In this document: piece after piece, positions 1 through 8,202 of the stretch
How positions within the stretch are numbered: position 1 is the stretch's first letter
How the letters are laid out: each line of letters begins with the position of its first letter
DNA from: Clostridia bacterium
Lineage (GTDB): Bacteria; Bacillota; Clostridia; Christensenellales; Aristaeellaceae
Direction of reading: 5' to 3'
Assembly: GCA_017512985.1 (NCBI GenBank)
Contig: JAFWEJ010000017.1
Coordinates: forward strand, 1-64,000
Length of the DNA: 64,000 bases
Notes under the pieces: generated by a model
Told to the model about the DNA's origin: nothing
The model's input: only the letters and a program-made list of their open reading frames with translations
Databases searched by the model: none
Translations under genes and position numbers: made by a program

Positions 1-421
1 ATTCGGCGTCCCGATCCACAGGAGCGTAGTCTTTCTTCCACTGCTTCAGCACCAGTTCATACCGATGCATTGTCCTGAAAGCAGACCTATCATTCCAGGA
101 TACGGGCAGAATGGTTTTCTTATCCGGCTGAACGGGAACAAGTGCCGCGGATTCAGGCGGACGAGGCAGCAGATGAAAATCATCAGCAAGCTTCCGGGCA
201 GCATCATAAAGCGTGAGATGGAAAACGCCGGCGACAAAATCAATTACATCGCCTTTGGCATGACAACCAAAGCAATAAAACCGATTGTCGACCTTCATGG
301 AAGGATGCTTGTCGTTATGAAACGGACAGCACATCATTCCGTTGCTCTTTACAGAAAAACCATAGAATTCAGCTGCTTCCTTCACGGTAACAGCCTCCTT
401 CACATCAGTAAAAATGCTCAT
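1..421 (-). CDS. CHC2 zinc-finger primase-like protein, 3' end outside window
   Basis: The minus frame is open from the ATG at 421 to the window edge, so the C-terminus is missing. Residues 35-62 hold a CHC2 zinc-finger pattern: CPFH, then about 17 residues later CFGC, followed by a KGDVIDF motif typical of the DnaG-type zinc-binding domain that contacts template DNA. AGGAGG lies about 7 bases before the ATG at 421; an ATG at 427 is too close to it. Standalone CHC2 proteins are common in plasmids and integrative elements, where they help start replication. Its position downstream of a relaxase and partition genes on the same strand fits a mobile-element replication module. Whether a TOPRIM or helicase domain follows cannot be seen. 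Confidence 0.8.
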   Translation of the reverse strand, partial: MSIFTDVKEAVTVKEAAEFYGFSVKSNGMMCCPFHNDKHPSMKVDNRFYCFGCHAKGDVIDFVAGVFHLTLYDAARKLADDFHLLPRPPESAALVPVQPDKKTILPVSWNDRSAFRTMHRYELVLKQWKKDYAPVDRDAE

Positions 422-452
422 TGTCATTCCTCCAAAGTTATAGAAATAAGAA

Positions 453-482
453 GATCGCCGGTAAAATCATCTGCCGGCGATC
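453..482 (-). terminator. Hairpin between relaxase and CHC2 gene
   Basis: A 9-bp perfect stem (GATCGCCGG / CCGGCGATC) is followed on the minus strand by a T-rich stretch. It lies between the relaxase stop and the CHC2 start and may limit read-through. Confidence 0.45.
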
Positions 483-621
483 CGGAAAAAGAATCCTTGG
501 GGAACTTCTCATCGCAATGAATTCATCAAGTTCCTCGGTTTTCAGGGATGTAGGAGTACATCCTGCATAAAAATGCTTCGGTTGAGAATGACCGAAGGTT
601 ATCAATATTCAATTGTCAGGT

Positions 622-1935
622 TTACCGGGAATCGTGATCACGCTGGATCACTTTACGCCGGGGCGATGCTTCCAGCTCTTTCTGCCGGAAAGCCTTGAGC
701 TGTTCACGGATCGAAGGAGTAATCTCCTTTTCGATCATCCGAATGTTCTTAGAACGGACATCGGATTTGAACAGCCTGTCTTTGATCCAGGCAATCAGCT
801 TTTCGGTGCGCTTCTGGATCATGGAGATTGCGCCATCAAGGTAAGCGTTGACTGCATCCCGGATGGCCGGTTTCAGCTTTCTGTCCGGAGAAGTGTTTTT
901 CTCCTTAAAGGCAGAAAGCGCTCTGACCGTACTGGCCTGAGTTTCCCTGACCACACTCTCAGCAGTAACTTTCACAGCCGAGTCATGGGCTTGTGCAGCA
1001 ATGCTGCCGATGAACGCCTTTTCATCATCCAGCAGTGAAGCATTGCTGTCGATCTCGGCCTGCTGCTGCATCAGAATCTGGCTGTTCTGAGCCTGCTGAG
1101 CCTGGAGACTGGCCAGAGCCTGTTGTTGCTGGGTGATTGCTTCCTGCTGCTGGGCGATTTCAACCTGCTGCGATTCGATGATGTAATCATTTTTCTCGCG
1201 GTAGGCCTGACCGCCGTAGATGGGTTCCTCTTCGATGGAAAGGCCATGTTCCTTGCAGACATCAATGAACAGATCCCGGCAAATCGCATCGAAAGTAATC
1301 TTTCGATTGTTTTTCCGGTTCGATGGCTCTTTCGGTTTCGGAAGAGGGATTCCCATCAGTTCCAGCGTTTTTTCCTGCTTCGGTTCAATCTCTTCGCCCT
1401 TTCCGTTCTTCATATCGAAGACATGGCGCTCGTGGACATGGGGCGTCGTTTCATCCAGATGAAGCGCCCAGTTCAGAATATGCACATGCTCCCCGAAACG
1501 GACGTTGAACCGCTCACGATAATCATCGAGCACTTCCAGCAGGACGGACGGCGGGGTTTCACTGCCCTGCTTTCCGATCTGGTAGATCGTTTCCTCCGGG
1601 CAGGTCCGCTTGTCTTTCAGCAGGTCTTCCACAGTACGGTTCCGTGCGGACTGGCCGCGCTTCCGGTTCCTTTCGTGCTGACCGGCGATATAGGCGGAGT
1701 AGCGTTCCGTGTAGAACTGCTTTTCGACATCCGCGAAAGACGGATAATCTCCATGCTGCTGTTCTTCGTGGGAACGCAGACCGTTCTGATAATCCCAGTA
1801 CATATTCAGATGCGTCCGGGAAGAATCAATGTGGTCGGCATTTTCCGCATCGAATTTCCGGTCGTTGTGCTTGGAACTGTAAGCACCGCTTTTTCCAGCG
1901 CGACCGTTATGGCGGGATACCCTTTGAGCTCCCAT
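622..1935 (-). CDS. MobV/Pre-type relaxase (plasmid mobilisation protein)
   Basis: This 437-residue protein has the MobV (Mob/Pre) pattern. A HID..R...LN segment lies at residues 35-44, and the metal-binding triad motif HLDETTPHVH is at residues 159-168. Such relaxases nick one strand at oriT, bind the 5' end covalently and start conjugative transfer using another element's secretion apparatus. Residues about 255-310 are a glutamine-rich coiled coil, a usual dimerisation or accessory-binding region of this family. The start at 1935 has AGGAGGTGA upstream. The GC-rich repeats immediately upstream (1950-2290) are a likely site for oriT. The partition genes lie upstream on the same strand and the CHC2 protein downstream. 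The catalytic tyrosine was not assigned. Confidence 0.85.
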   Translation of the reverse strand: MGAQRVSRHNGRAGKSGAYSSKHNDRKFDAENADHIDSSRTHLNMYWDYQNGLRSHEEQQHGDYPSFADVEKQFYTERYSAYIAGQHERNRKRGQSARNRTVEDLLKDKRTCPEETIYQIGKQGSETPPSVLLEVLDDYRERFNVRFGEHVHILNWALHLDETTPHVHERHVFDMKNGKGEEIEPKQEKTLELMGIPLPKPKEPSNRKNNRKITFDAICRDLFIDVCKEHGLSIEEEPIYGGQAYREKNDYIIESQQVEIAQQQEAITQQQQALASLQAQQAQNSQILMQQQAEIDSNASLLDDEKAFIGSIAAQAHDSAVKVTAESVVRETQASTVRALSAFKEKNTSPDRKLKPAIRDAVNAYLDGAISMIQKRTEKLIAWIKDRLFKSDVRSKNIRMIEKEITPSIREQLKAFRQKELEASPRRKVIQRDHDSR

Positions 1936-2387
1936 AGAATTTCACCTCCTTTCTGGGTTGGGATTGTTGGGGCAGAGGGAAGAAGCGGGGGACGCGATCC
2001 AGGAGACCTGGCGTTTTACGACAGGTAATACCCAGTACTATGTGTAGTACCCTACGGGCACCACACATGACTGGGCCAAAGGTTTCACCTCTGGACTCTG
2101 AGCAAGGGCGCTGCCCTCTGCACTCCCGGCAGGCGTTGTCACCCTGCACCCGACCCAGAGCACTCCGTCTCTGGACTCCGGGCAAGGTCTTGCCTTGCAA
2201 CCGCGCAGACGCTGCCGCCCTGCACCAGGCCCAGAGGGTTTCCCTCTGGACTCCCTGCCGGCTGAAAAGCAATGCGCTTGCTTTCCTGCCGGAGTGATAT
2301 CACTTTGGTATCACCTGAAATCAGGCATCAAAAATAGTGATACCAATCTGATATCACCTGATCGCCGCATAGGTTTTATTCACAGCC
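1936..2387. other. 452-bp non-coding stretch: candidate oriT and inverted repeats
   Basis: No convincing gene lies here. Bases 2080-2260 are rich in repeated blocks: the CTCTGGACTC word occurs three times, with several CCCTGCAC and GCAAGG words, and one block can fold on itself around CAGAGGGTTTCCCTCTG. Bases 2296-2360 are AT-richer and carry inverted copies of GGTATCAC / GTGATACC and two GATATCAC words. A MobV relaxase normally acts just upstream of its own gene, so oriT here is an inference from position. Confidence 0.4.
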
Positions 2388-2714
2388 TTACAGGCTGTTC
2401 ATAAAAGTATCGGCGATATCGAAATCCTGATCCGAGATCTCCTTGCTGCCGGTGGTGCCCGCTTCCGTTCCGGAAGGCTGCACCGCAAGCGGCAGATCAC
2501 GGATCGCGTCACTGACTGCCTGACGCACTATTTCTTTCAGCGCGTCTGCATCTGCGATTCCCTCGGGCGCAGGTGGTTCGGCAGTCAGTGCATCCACAAT
2601 AGTGGCTGTACGGGAACGAGAACTGTTCTTCAGTAGCTCATAGGCACGAGCATGTTCAGGCCTGTTCAGGTTCAGCCGTACAGTGAAGCTGACGGTGTTC
2701 TTATTCTTCTTCAA
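2388..2714 (-). CDS. parR: ParR-like centromere-binding protein
   Basis: A small protein of about 108 residues follows and overlaps the end of parM. Its N-terminus (KKNKNTVSFTVRLNLNRPEH) resembles the ribbon-helix-helix opening of ParR-type adaptors, which bind the centromere parC and hook it to ParM filaments. The rest is charged and low in complexity, ending with an acidic tail. The frame extends upstream inside parM to 2801, but those residues do not look real. I chose the TTG at 2714, which overlaps the parM stop by 14 bases and suggests coupled translation; GTG codons a few residues upstream are possible. Function is inferred from pairing with parM rather than from strong sequence identity. 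Confidence 0.6.
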   Translation of the reverse strand: MKKNKNTVSFTVRLNLNRPEHARAYELLKNSSRSRTATIVDALTAEPPAPEGIADADALKEIVRQAVSDAIRDLPLAVQPSGTEAGTTGSKEISDQDFDIADTFMNSL

Positions 2715-3645
2715 AGCGAACACCACGCTTGCAGAGCGCCTTGGCAGCCAGCTGATAATAGCCTTTTGCCGTAGCCTTGATATCATCAATAAAGGTGACA
2801 TGCCTGGAATCCCAGGTTCCGAAATTCCGGATCAGGCAGGCGCCGCCTCCCATAAACCAGAGCCTCATGAGCCGGTGATCATATTCATGTTCCCGAAGAC
2901 TCCGCATGATTCCGTTCACATACTCCACTGCCGTATCACGGATGGAACTGACCACCTTTTCATCTACGCCGGCTTTCCCATTGCGGAGAACCTGTTCGAT
3001 GATGCTGTCATCGACCTTCAGGTGCATTTCTCCGCGCATAAGCGCTTCCCGGGCGGCCAGCATACATTGATGGGTGCCGTACTTTTCAGTGAAGCACTTT
3101 CCGCTGATGGGACGGCAGTCGTTGATGTACATGATATTCATGGTTCCGTTTCCGATATCGCAGAGCATATTGACGCCGGTAAACTCTTCCAGGCGTCCCG
3201 CTACAGCGGCAAAGCCCTGGGCGTACATTTCCACGCCCAGGATCTCAACGGAATAATCAATTCCGTTATACTGAAATTCCAGATTGGGAATCCGGGTCAA
3301 ATAACTGATGAAGCTTTCCTTCTGCTGACCGACCCAGGTCAGGGGCAGACCGACAGCCAGATAAACCGACGCTTCGGTCAGTCCGCGCCGCTTCATTTCC
3401 CGGGCGACGGCGACCATGGTCAGCTTCAGATAATCCTCATCAGAGGTCTTATCGGCGGTGAACTCCTTGTGGGAATCGCCGATGGCGTACCACTTTCCGC
3501 CCCAGGAGAGCTTGTTGAGTGCCATGGCGGGCTCCTCACTATACTCAGTAATCCCAGTAGGGAAAATGTCATACGGGGTTTTCACGTTGCCATACCCATG
3601 ATCAATCGCCACGAGGATGGTCTTTTTCTCAGGGACAATAAACAT
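2701..3645 (-). CDS. parM: ParM/StbA-family actin-like partition ATPase
   Basis: This 314-residue protein has the actin-like ATPase fold signature. The phosphate-1 loop IDHGYGNVK is near residues 14-22, LCDIGNGTMN (phosphate-2) is near residue 160, and an adenosine-type motif with GGGA (MGGGACLI) is near residue 270. ParM-like proteins polymerise with ATP and push plasmid copies apart. Length is normal for the family. An AGGAAA ribosome site precedes the ATG at 3645. It is the first gene of a parM-parR pair, indicating that this region derives from a stably kept plasmid or an element with a circular stage. Confidence 0.8.
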   Translation of the reverse strand: MFIVPEKKTILVAIDHGYGNVKTPYDIFPTGITEYSEEPAMALNKLSWGGKWYAIGDSHKEFTADKTSDEDYLKLTMVAVAREMKRRGLTEASVYLAVGLPLTWVGQQKESFISYLTRIPNLEFQYNGIDYSVEILGVEMYAQGFAAVAGRLEEFTGVNMLCDIGNGTMNIMYINDCRPISGKCFTEKYGTHQCMLAAREALMRGEMHLKVDDSIIEQVLRNGKAGVDEKVVSSIRDTAVEYVNGIMRSLREHEYDHRLMRLWFMGGGACLIRNFGTWDSRHVTFIDDIKATAKGYYQLAAKALCKRGVRFEEE

Positions 3646-4148
3646 ACTTTTTCCTTTCTGCCGCGGTTGCGGCGATCATAAAATGGCAAACCATACGATC
3701 CGAAGGGGAAAACAGGGGAACCGGGTCTTATACCCTCATAGGCATCACCTCCTCAAAAAAAAGTAAAAGAAAAACACCGGCAGATTATCTGTCGATGTTG
3801 TTCACGATAATTGTCAGCAGGCTCGAAGAATTCTGCCGACTCTTGCGACTATATCATACAGCATAGAGCGGCGGCTCGTCTTGGCGCATTGTGGCGCAGT
3901 TTATTAACATTCAGTGCTTTTCAGAAAAACATCAGAATAATGATATCCCTTGTCAAGCACCATATCAATAGACACTTCCTTCTCTTTTCTTCTCCTTATT
4001 TACCATTCCTTTCAAAAGCTTCTCTTTTTTATCCAGATTCGGGCGTTGCAAGAATGCCCGACAGTTTTTCGTTCGATATCCATTTCGATCACAGGTTCAT
4101 CAGGTTAACAATAACACTTGCTGAACATGTTTTCAATAGCCGCGGATT

Positions 4149-4198
4149 TCCGAATCCTTCCGAATCCTTCCGAAAATGTCCGCGCATGTCCGGAAATG
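4149..4198. repeat. Five 10-bp phased repeats beginning TCCG
   Basis: Five successive 10-mers start at 4149, 4159, 4169, 4179 and 4189. Each begins TCCG; the first two are identical (TCCGAATCCT) and the last three end in ATG. A 10-bp period places each unit on the same DNA face, as at iterons or centromere arrays. Confidence 0.7.
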
Positions 4199-4228
4199 AA
4201 AAAAAACTGCCAATCGCAGTTTCTACGC

Positions 4229-4594
4229 ATACAACATATCACAGATAAAAAAACCAATCAATACCCGGGAAATACCTTTTTCCTCCAGGCTTGCGCCTTT
4301 TTTCGGGAAGGTTGTTCCCGATTGACTCCCGGAGTGGTCTGAATGCATTCCCGGAATTGTCCCGAATCATGGAAAACCGGCGAAGCGGATCTGATGTTTC
4401 CGAATACAACATATCACAGGCGGGTCCCCTTCACAATACCATATTTTGGCATCAATCGTGAATATTGTGTAATTATTTATGAATCATGATCCATCATCTA
4501 TCCATCGAGTATTCATCAGTGACTTGTGGTACAAAAGCAGGAACCGGATTATTCCTAATGCCTGAGCAACTTCACTGGATACAAGATATCACAG
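4229..4594. repeat. Three 16-bp words spaced exactly 175 bp
   Basis: ATACAACATATCACAG occurs at 4229-4244 and 4404-4419, and with one mismatch (ATACAAGATATCACAG) at 4579-4594. The DNA between copies is not visibly related, so this is a spaced motif rather than a tandem duplication. Confidence 0.7.
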
Positions 4595-4773
4595 ATGAAT
4601 TGATTCCGTATTCACCTGGTACAGCCAAATGCATTATTCATTTTCGCAAGCATACAATATCATACTTCCACTGTTATCATCAATATGCTATCGCTTAGCA
4701 TTTTGTCTCATCGTTTAGCATTGAGTATCAATTTTACATTCGGGCTGATTGTATCATAGCACAAACTTGCACT

Positions 4774-5256
4774 ATGCATCTCTATGCAAACCTAATCATT
4801 GAAAACCCTGGCTATATCAGAACAGGAAAAGATCAGATGTTGAAAGGCGGAATCTCTGATCCGCGAAACAAGGCGCTGATGAAAATGTTCAATATGATTG
4901 GCATAGGGGAACGTGCCGGCAGCGGCGTACCGGACATCTTTGCCGTATGGGATTCTCAGGGATGGAAAGCACCGGAAGTCGAGGAACAGTTCAATCCTGA
5001 CCGTACGATTCTGACACTTTCTTTTATCGGCAGATCGGCAGAAAAATCGGCAGAAAAAATATCAAGCAAATCTGCTCAACACACAGAAGAGATATTATCC
5101 CATATGGAAACTGGGCTTGAGTATAGTGCTGATGAGATTGCTGAACTGATTGGCTTGAAAAGCTCACGAACGCGGCAACTGTTGAAACACCTTGTTGAGC
5201 AGAAAAAAATCATAGTTACTGCGGAAACAAAAAACAGGCGATATATAAAGCAGTAA
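4774..5256 (+). pseudogene. C-terminal remnant of an AAA_4/RecG-like ATP-binding regulator
   Basis: The 160 residues correspond to the end of the COG2865 family. A segment with NPGYIRTG, GISDPRNKALM and GIGERAGSGVPDI belongs to the family's C-terminal ATPase-like domain, followed by a winged-helix segment (residues about 95-155) that would bind DNA. The whole N-terminal AlbA_2/AAA_4 domain, about 250-300 residues, is missing, and no coding signal for it is seen in the 500 bases upstream. No good ribosome site precedes the first ATG. It is best read as a gene cut at its 5' end during rearrangement of the element. Confidence 0.75.
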
Positions 5257-5332
5257 GGCTTGACTTGGACAAAAGGAATTGGTCCAAAACGCAAAAAACG
5301 GCACCCTTGCGGATGCCGTGATTTGCTCATTA

Positions 5333-5704
5333 TCATGTATAAATCATTTCAGTCCGGATGATTTCTTCAGCCTGATTCCGGATGTTATTCATTCTCCGGA
5401 CCCATTCCATCTAATTCATTGCTTTGAGGGATTCCGTGATTCCCTCGGCGGCTTTCATCTGCGAGATGATCAGTTCATAACGTTCCTGCGCTTGACGATC
5501 CAGTTCATGCAGAGTAGAATAAAGTCTACCGGACAGGATCAGGCGTGTATAGAGACCGGACCGGTTTTCTTCCAGATAATGCTTATGTTCACATCCCCAG
5601 CGTCCGATGGGTTTGGTTTCATCCTCGCTCAGAGTAATGTCGGGTAGATAATAATCGCCGTGGAGCGTGTAGCTGATTCCATTCTTGATCTTTTTTGCAG
5701 GCAG
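5333..5704 (-). pseudogene. tnpV: Degenerate tnpV copy A fused to a secreted-protein gene
   Basis: The translation matches the intact TnpV at 14796-15179 from its fifth residue (LPAKKI) to its end, with about 85% identity by eye. The start codon region is replaced by in-frame sequence of the upstream secreted-protein gene. A Gln codon in the conserved DQMEWVRRMN block has become TAG at 5411-5413, and coding similarity continues past it to a TGA at 5333. A small ACGGCA/TGCCGT hairpin lies just beyond, at 5299-5319. TnpV proteins are of uncertain function and are carried by Tn4451-like and other clostridial elements. Confidence 0.8.
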
Positions 5705-6522
5705 ATGCTCAAAAGTAGAATAAACCCCACTGAAGATAAACGCGGGGGTTGCAAACGGTTGCTCTACAGCAAAAATCAATCTGATTCCATTGCCATCGTC
5801 CTCCTGCCAGGCTCTGACCAGACGAATCGAAAACTGATCTATAGTAAACGATGCGTCATCATATATTTCAAAATCCGTGTTTTCGGCATTCAGGACAGGC
5901 AGGTGGATTTCGCTGGCAGGCGCGTCTGTAAGATAATCACCCAGGAAATGAATCGGGAGAATAATCTCCCGGCTCTGATTATCATCAGTTATTACCTGAA
6001 CACGCAGAATTACGTCTTCCATATTGGGATTTGATACTGTATATGTTTCATTCGCATAATCCCAGATACCGGGTTTAATCGTGCCGGATGATTTCATGAC
6101 TTCTTGGGGCGCCTTTTCTCCTACTGTGACTTCAGTACGTACACCATAGGAAACTCCATGATCTGATGTAATATACAGCGTAAAAGTCATGTCTCCATCC
6201 TGACTCAGGCTGATATTGTTCAAATAGACAATCAGGCCGATATCATCAAGCAGTGGATCATTATATAATGCGGTATTGCAGTATACCTCCCATGCATCCA
6301 GTGTTACTGTCTCCTGAATCAATGCATTAAATGAATCATCCTGGGAAGAACTGCTGCTTGAGGATGGGTTTGTGTTCTCCTGGCTGGTTGTTTGGCTGGT
6401 TTCTTCTTCAGATGGATATGCCCCGCGCCTCCCCAGTACGGCACTTCGTTTTCTTCTGCGATTGCGATTGTCGCGAAAACCATGATCAAGGCGAAAAAGA
6501 TAGCGCATACTCTTTTCATCAT
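5411..6522 (-). pseudogene. Secreted protein, frameshifted near the N-terminus and chimeric at the C-terminus
   Basis: The ATG at 6522 begins a clear signal peptide (MMKRVCAIFFALIMVFATIA) ending near EEN. That frame is lost about 30 codons in. A different frame, open from about 6508 to 5411, then gives a Ser/Thr-rich linker, a beta-rich domain and finally TnpV sequence. The switch must lie in the G-rich run near 6414-6440, so one or two bases appear to have been gained or lost. The middle domain (YTVSNPNMEDVILRVQV, IHFLGDYLTDAP) parallels the neighbour at 6566-8086 (YTVDNPDLQDVNLQISV, LHFLGDADKDLP), showing a common ancestor. Function is unknown. Loss of frame and the TnpV fusion suggest it is no longer made as a secreted protein. 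Confidence 0.7.
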
Positions 6523-6565
6523 GGAATGGACACCTCTTTCATAATCCTTCTATGATTCAAACTTC

Positions 6566-8086
6566 CTATTCCCCGAAAACTAGGGTAATAGGCCCTGTGC
6601 GGAAATACACTCTGGACATGATCTCTTCGAGCGGCAGATCATCATCATAACCCGTTTCCTCTACCGTCATCGGATAGCCGAAGATCGAATCCATTTCAAT
6701 GGTCCGAATATCCTCCAGGTTTTCAAAACCGAATCTGTTGCTACGTACGGTATAAATCGGCAGCCAACGATCATCCTGCATTTCCCCCCGCGGAAAGCTG
6801 TCTACCGATCCGGATATTTTGTTTTTCGGACTACCATTTACCCGCATGTTATCAGCCGCCAGGTAGAGTTCGTGCCAATCATCTTGGAACTCGACAAATC
6901 CCGGATCCACACCGACGATGAAATCCACAGATGAAATCCTGTCATTATCTTTCGTTTCAAATTGATCCGTCCGCAGGGCCCAAAGAGCAATACACACATC
7001 GCCTTCTTCATACAGGACAAATGGCTCACTAAGCCTGTACTGAACGCCCGCCTCCAAAGCCGGCAGGTGAATTCTTCCCTCCGCGTCTGTAACAGGTGTA
7101 TCCAGCGAAATCCATTCCCCTACATCAAACAGGTCGGGTTCAACTTCATCATCGTATTCTTCCGCCTCTGTATTCTCCTCTGCCGTCTGTGCTTCAGGCT
7201 GGGCAACTTCAGCCAGATCGGGAATAATCTCAAACGGCCCACTGAAATAGGAAGGCATGCCGTCAGCTTCACTGTATGCAATCAGGGAGAATGTAAAACT
7301 TTCCACAGGATAAGGGAATTTGCTTTCGGGGAACAAATAATACATTAATTCACCATACGCGGAGCAAAGCCCGGCACTCCATTCAACGCCGTTCACTTTG
7401 ACATCTGAGAAATACAAGGTATAGCCTTCCGGGAGGCTGCCTTTCTCATACGGGATATAGGTAATCCCTTCTTCCATAAAACACAGCATCTTAAAGCCAA
7501 ACGAATAATCACCGAAAGACATCAGCACCGGAGAATCCGGCAGTGCAGACAGTCCGTCACCGTCCGGTATGCCGGTATGAATCTCCTGTACAGGAAGATC
7601 TTTGTCAGCGTCACCCAGGAAGTGCAGCGTAACATTTGCGCTGATATCTTCTGTTATCGCTCTTTTATCATAATCCTGAACCGCAACGGAGATCTGCAGA
7701 TTTACATCCTGCAGATCAGGATTGTCCACAGTATAATACGTAACTGCTCCTTCAGAGAAAACCTGGAGCCGGTCGTTTTTCTTCGTCAAAGACACCGGAT
7801 CAGCGTCTCCAACCGCTGCTAAGATTTCCGGAACCACATAAATAGTATTGTTTGCCGCACGCAACTCATCACTGGCGCTATAAGCGAAGCGCAGCGTCAG
7901 CTTTCCACTACCATCCAGCTGCGTTTCCGTCATCAGAACAGTGATGCCATCCTGGCTGAGTATCTGCCGAAGATCGATTCGATTGGCGTATAGTTCAATT
8001 GTTTTTACCGTCTCCTCCGCAACAGATGGTACCATCAGCATCAGCAGTACGGTAATCAGCATAAAGGATAACATTCTTTTCATCAT
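6566..8086 (-). CDS. Secreted protein of unknown function
   Basis: This 506-residue protein begins with a classical signal peptide (MMKRMLSFMLITVLLMLMV, cleavage near VAEE). I do not recognise a named domain. Residues 25-165 are beta-rich and resemble the neighbouring broken gene. Residues about 290-320 form an acidic linker (many Glu and Asp), and a second beta-rich region follows to the end. There is no sortase motif or C-terminal membrane segment, so it is probably released or held non-covalently. An AGGAGG-like site lies upstream of 8086. It is one of a row of minus-strand secreted proteins, with a third remnant at 8112-8190. Confidence 0.7.
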   Translation of the reverse strand: MMKRMLSFMLITVLLMLMVPSVAEETVKTIELYANRIDLRQILSQDGITVLMTETQLDGSGKLTLRFAYSASDELRAANNTIYVVPEILAAVGDADPVSLTKKNDRLQVFSEGAVTYYTVDNPDLQDVNLQISVAVQDYDKRAITEDISANVTLHFLGDADKDLPVQEIHTGIPDGDGLSALPDSPVLMSFGDYSFGFKMLCFMEEGITYIPYEKGSLPEGYTLYFSDVKVNGVEWSAGLCSAYGELMYYLFPESKFPYPVESFTFSLIAYSEADGMPSYFSGPFEIIPDLAEVAQPEAQTAEENTEAEEYDDEVEPDLFDVGEWISLDTPVTDAEGRIHLPALEAGVQYRLSEPFVLYEEGDVCIALWALRTDQFETKDNDRISSVDFIVGVDPGFVEFQDDWHELYLAADNMRVNGSPKNKISGSVDSFPRGEMQDDRWLPIYTVRSNRFGFENLEDIRTIEMDSIFGYPMTVEETGYDDDLPLEEIMSRVYFRTGPITLVFGE

Positions 8087-8111
8087 GGGACATACCTCCT
8101 TTTTTATTCGA

Positions 8112-8190
8112 TATCGCTTATTCCGCGAATATCAACGTGATAGAAAAATGAAGAAATATACTCTGGACATCATCCCCTTGTGCGAATTCT
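8112..8190 (-). pseudogene. C-terminal scrap of a third secreted paralogue
   Basis: Minus-strand translation gives MMSRVYF in one frame and SITLIFAE in another. Together they match the last 18 residues of the 6566-8086 protein (IMSRVYF...PITLVFGE). The frames are broken by an indel. This shows that another gene of the family once stood here and was deleted down to its tail. Confidence 0.65.
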
Positions 8191-8202
8191 TGGCCGTTTT
8201 TC

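Larger units (their letters stand above)
3646..4773. other. 1.1-kb AT-rich non-coding stretch with several repeat sets
   Basis: No gene is convincing here. The stretch lies upstream of parM, where parC centromere sites and origins are commonly found. It contains a strong ribosome site followed by a five-codon open frame (3728-3745, minus strand), five 10-bp phased repeats (4149-4198), three copies of ATACAACATATCACAG exactly 175 bp apart (4229-4594), and two ATCGYTTAGCATT words 20 bp apart (4690-4722). Confidence 0.5.

Noticed and set aside
3811-4248. 145-codon plus-strand frame in the parM upstream region.
   Set aside because: It has no ribosome site, an irregular composition, and runs through the phased repeats.
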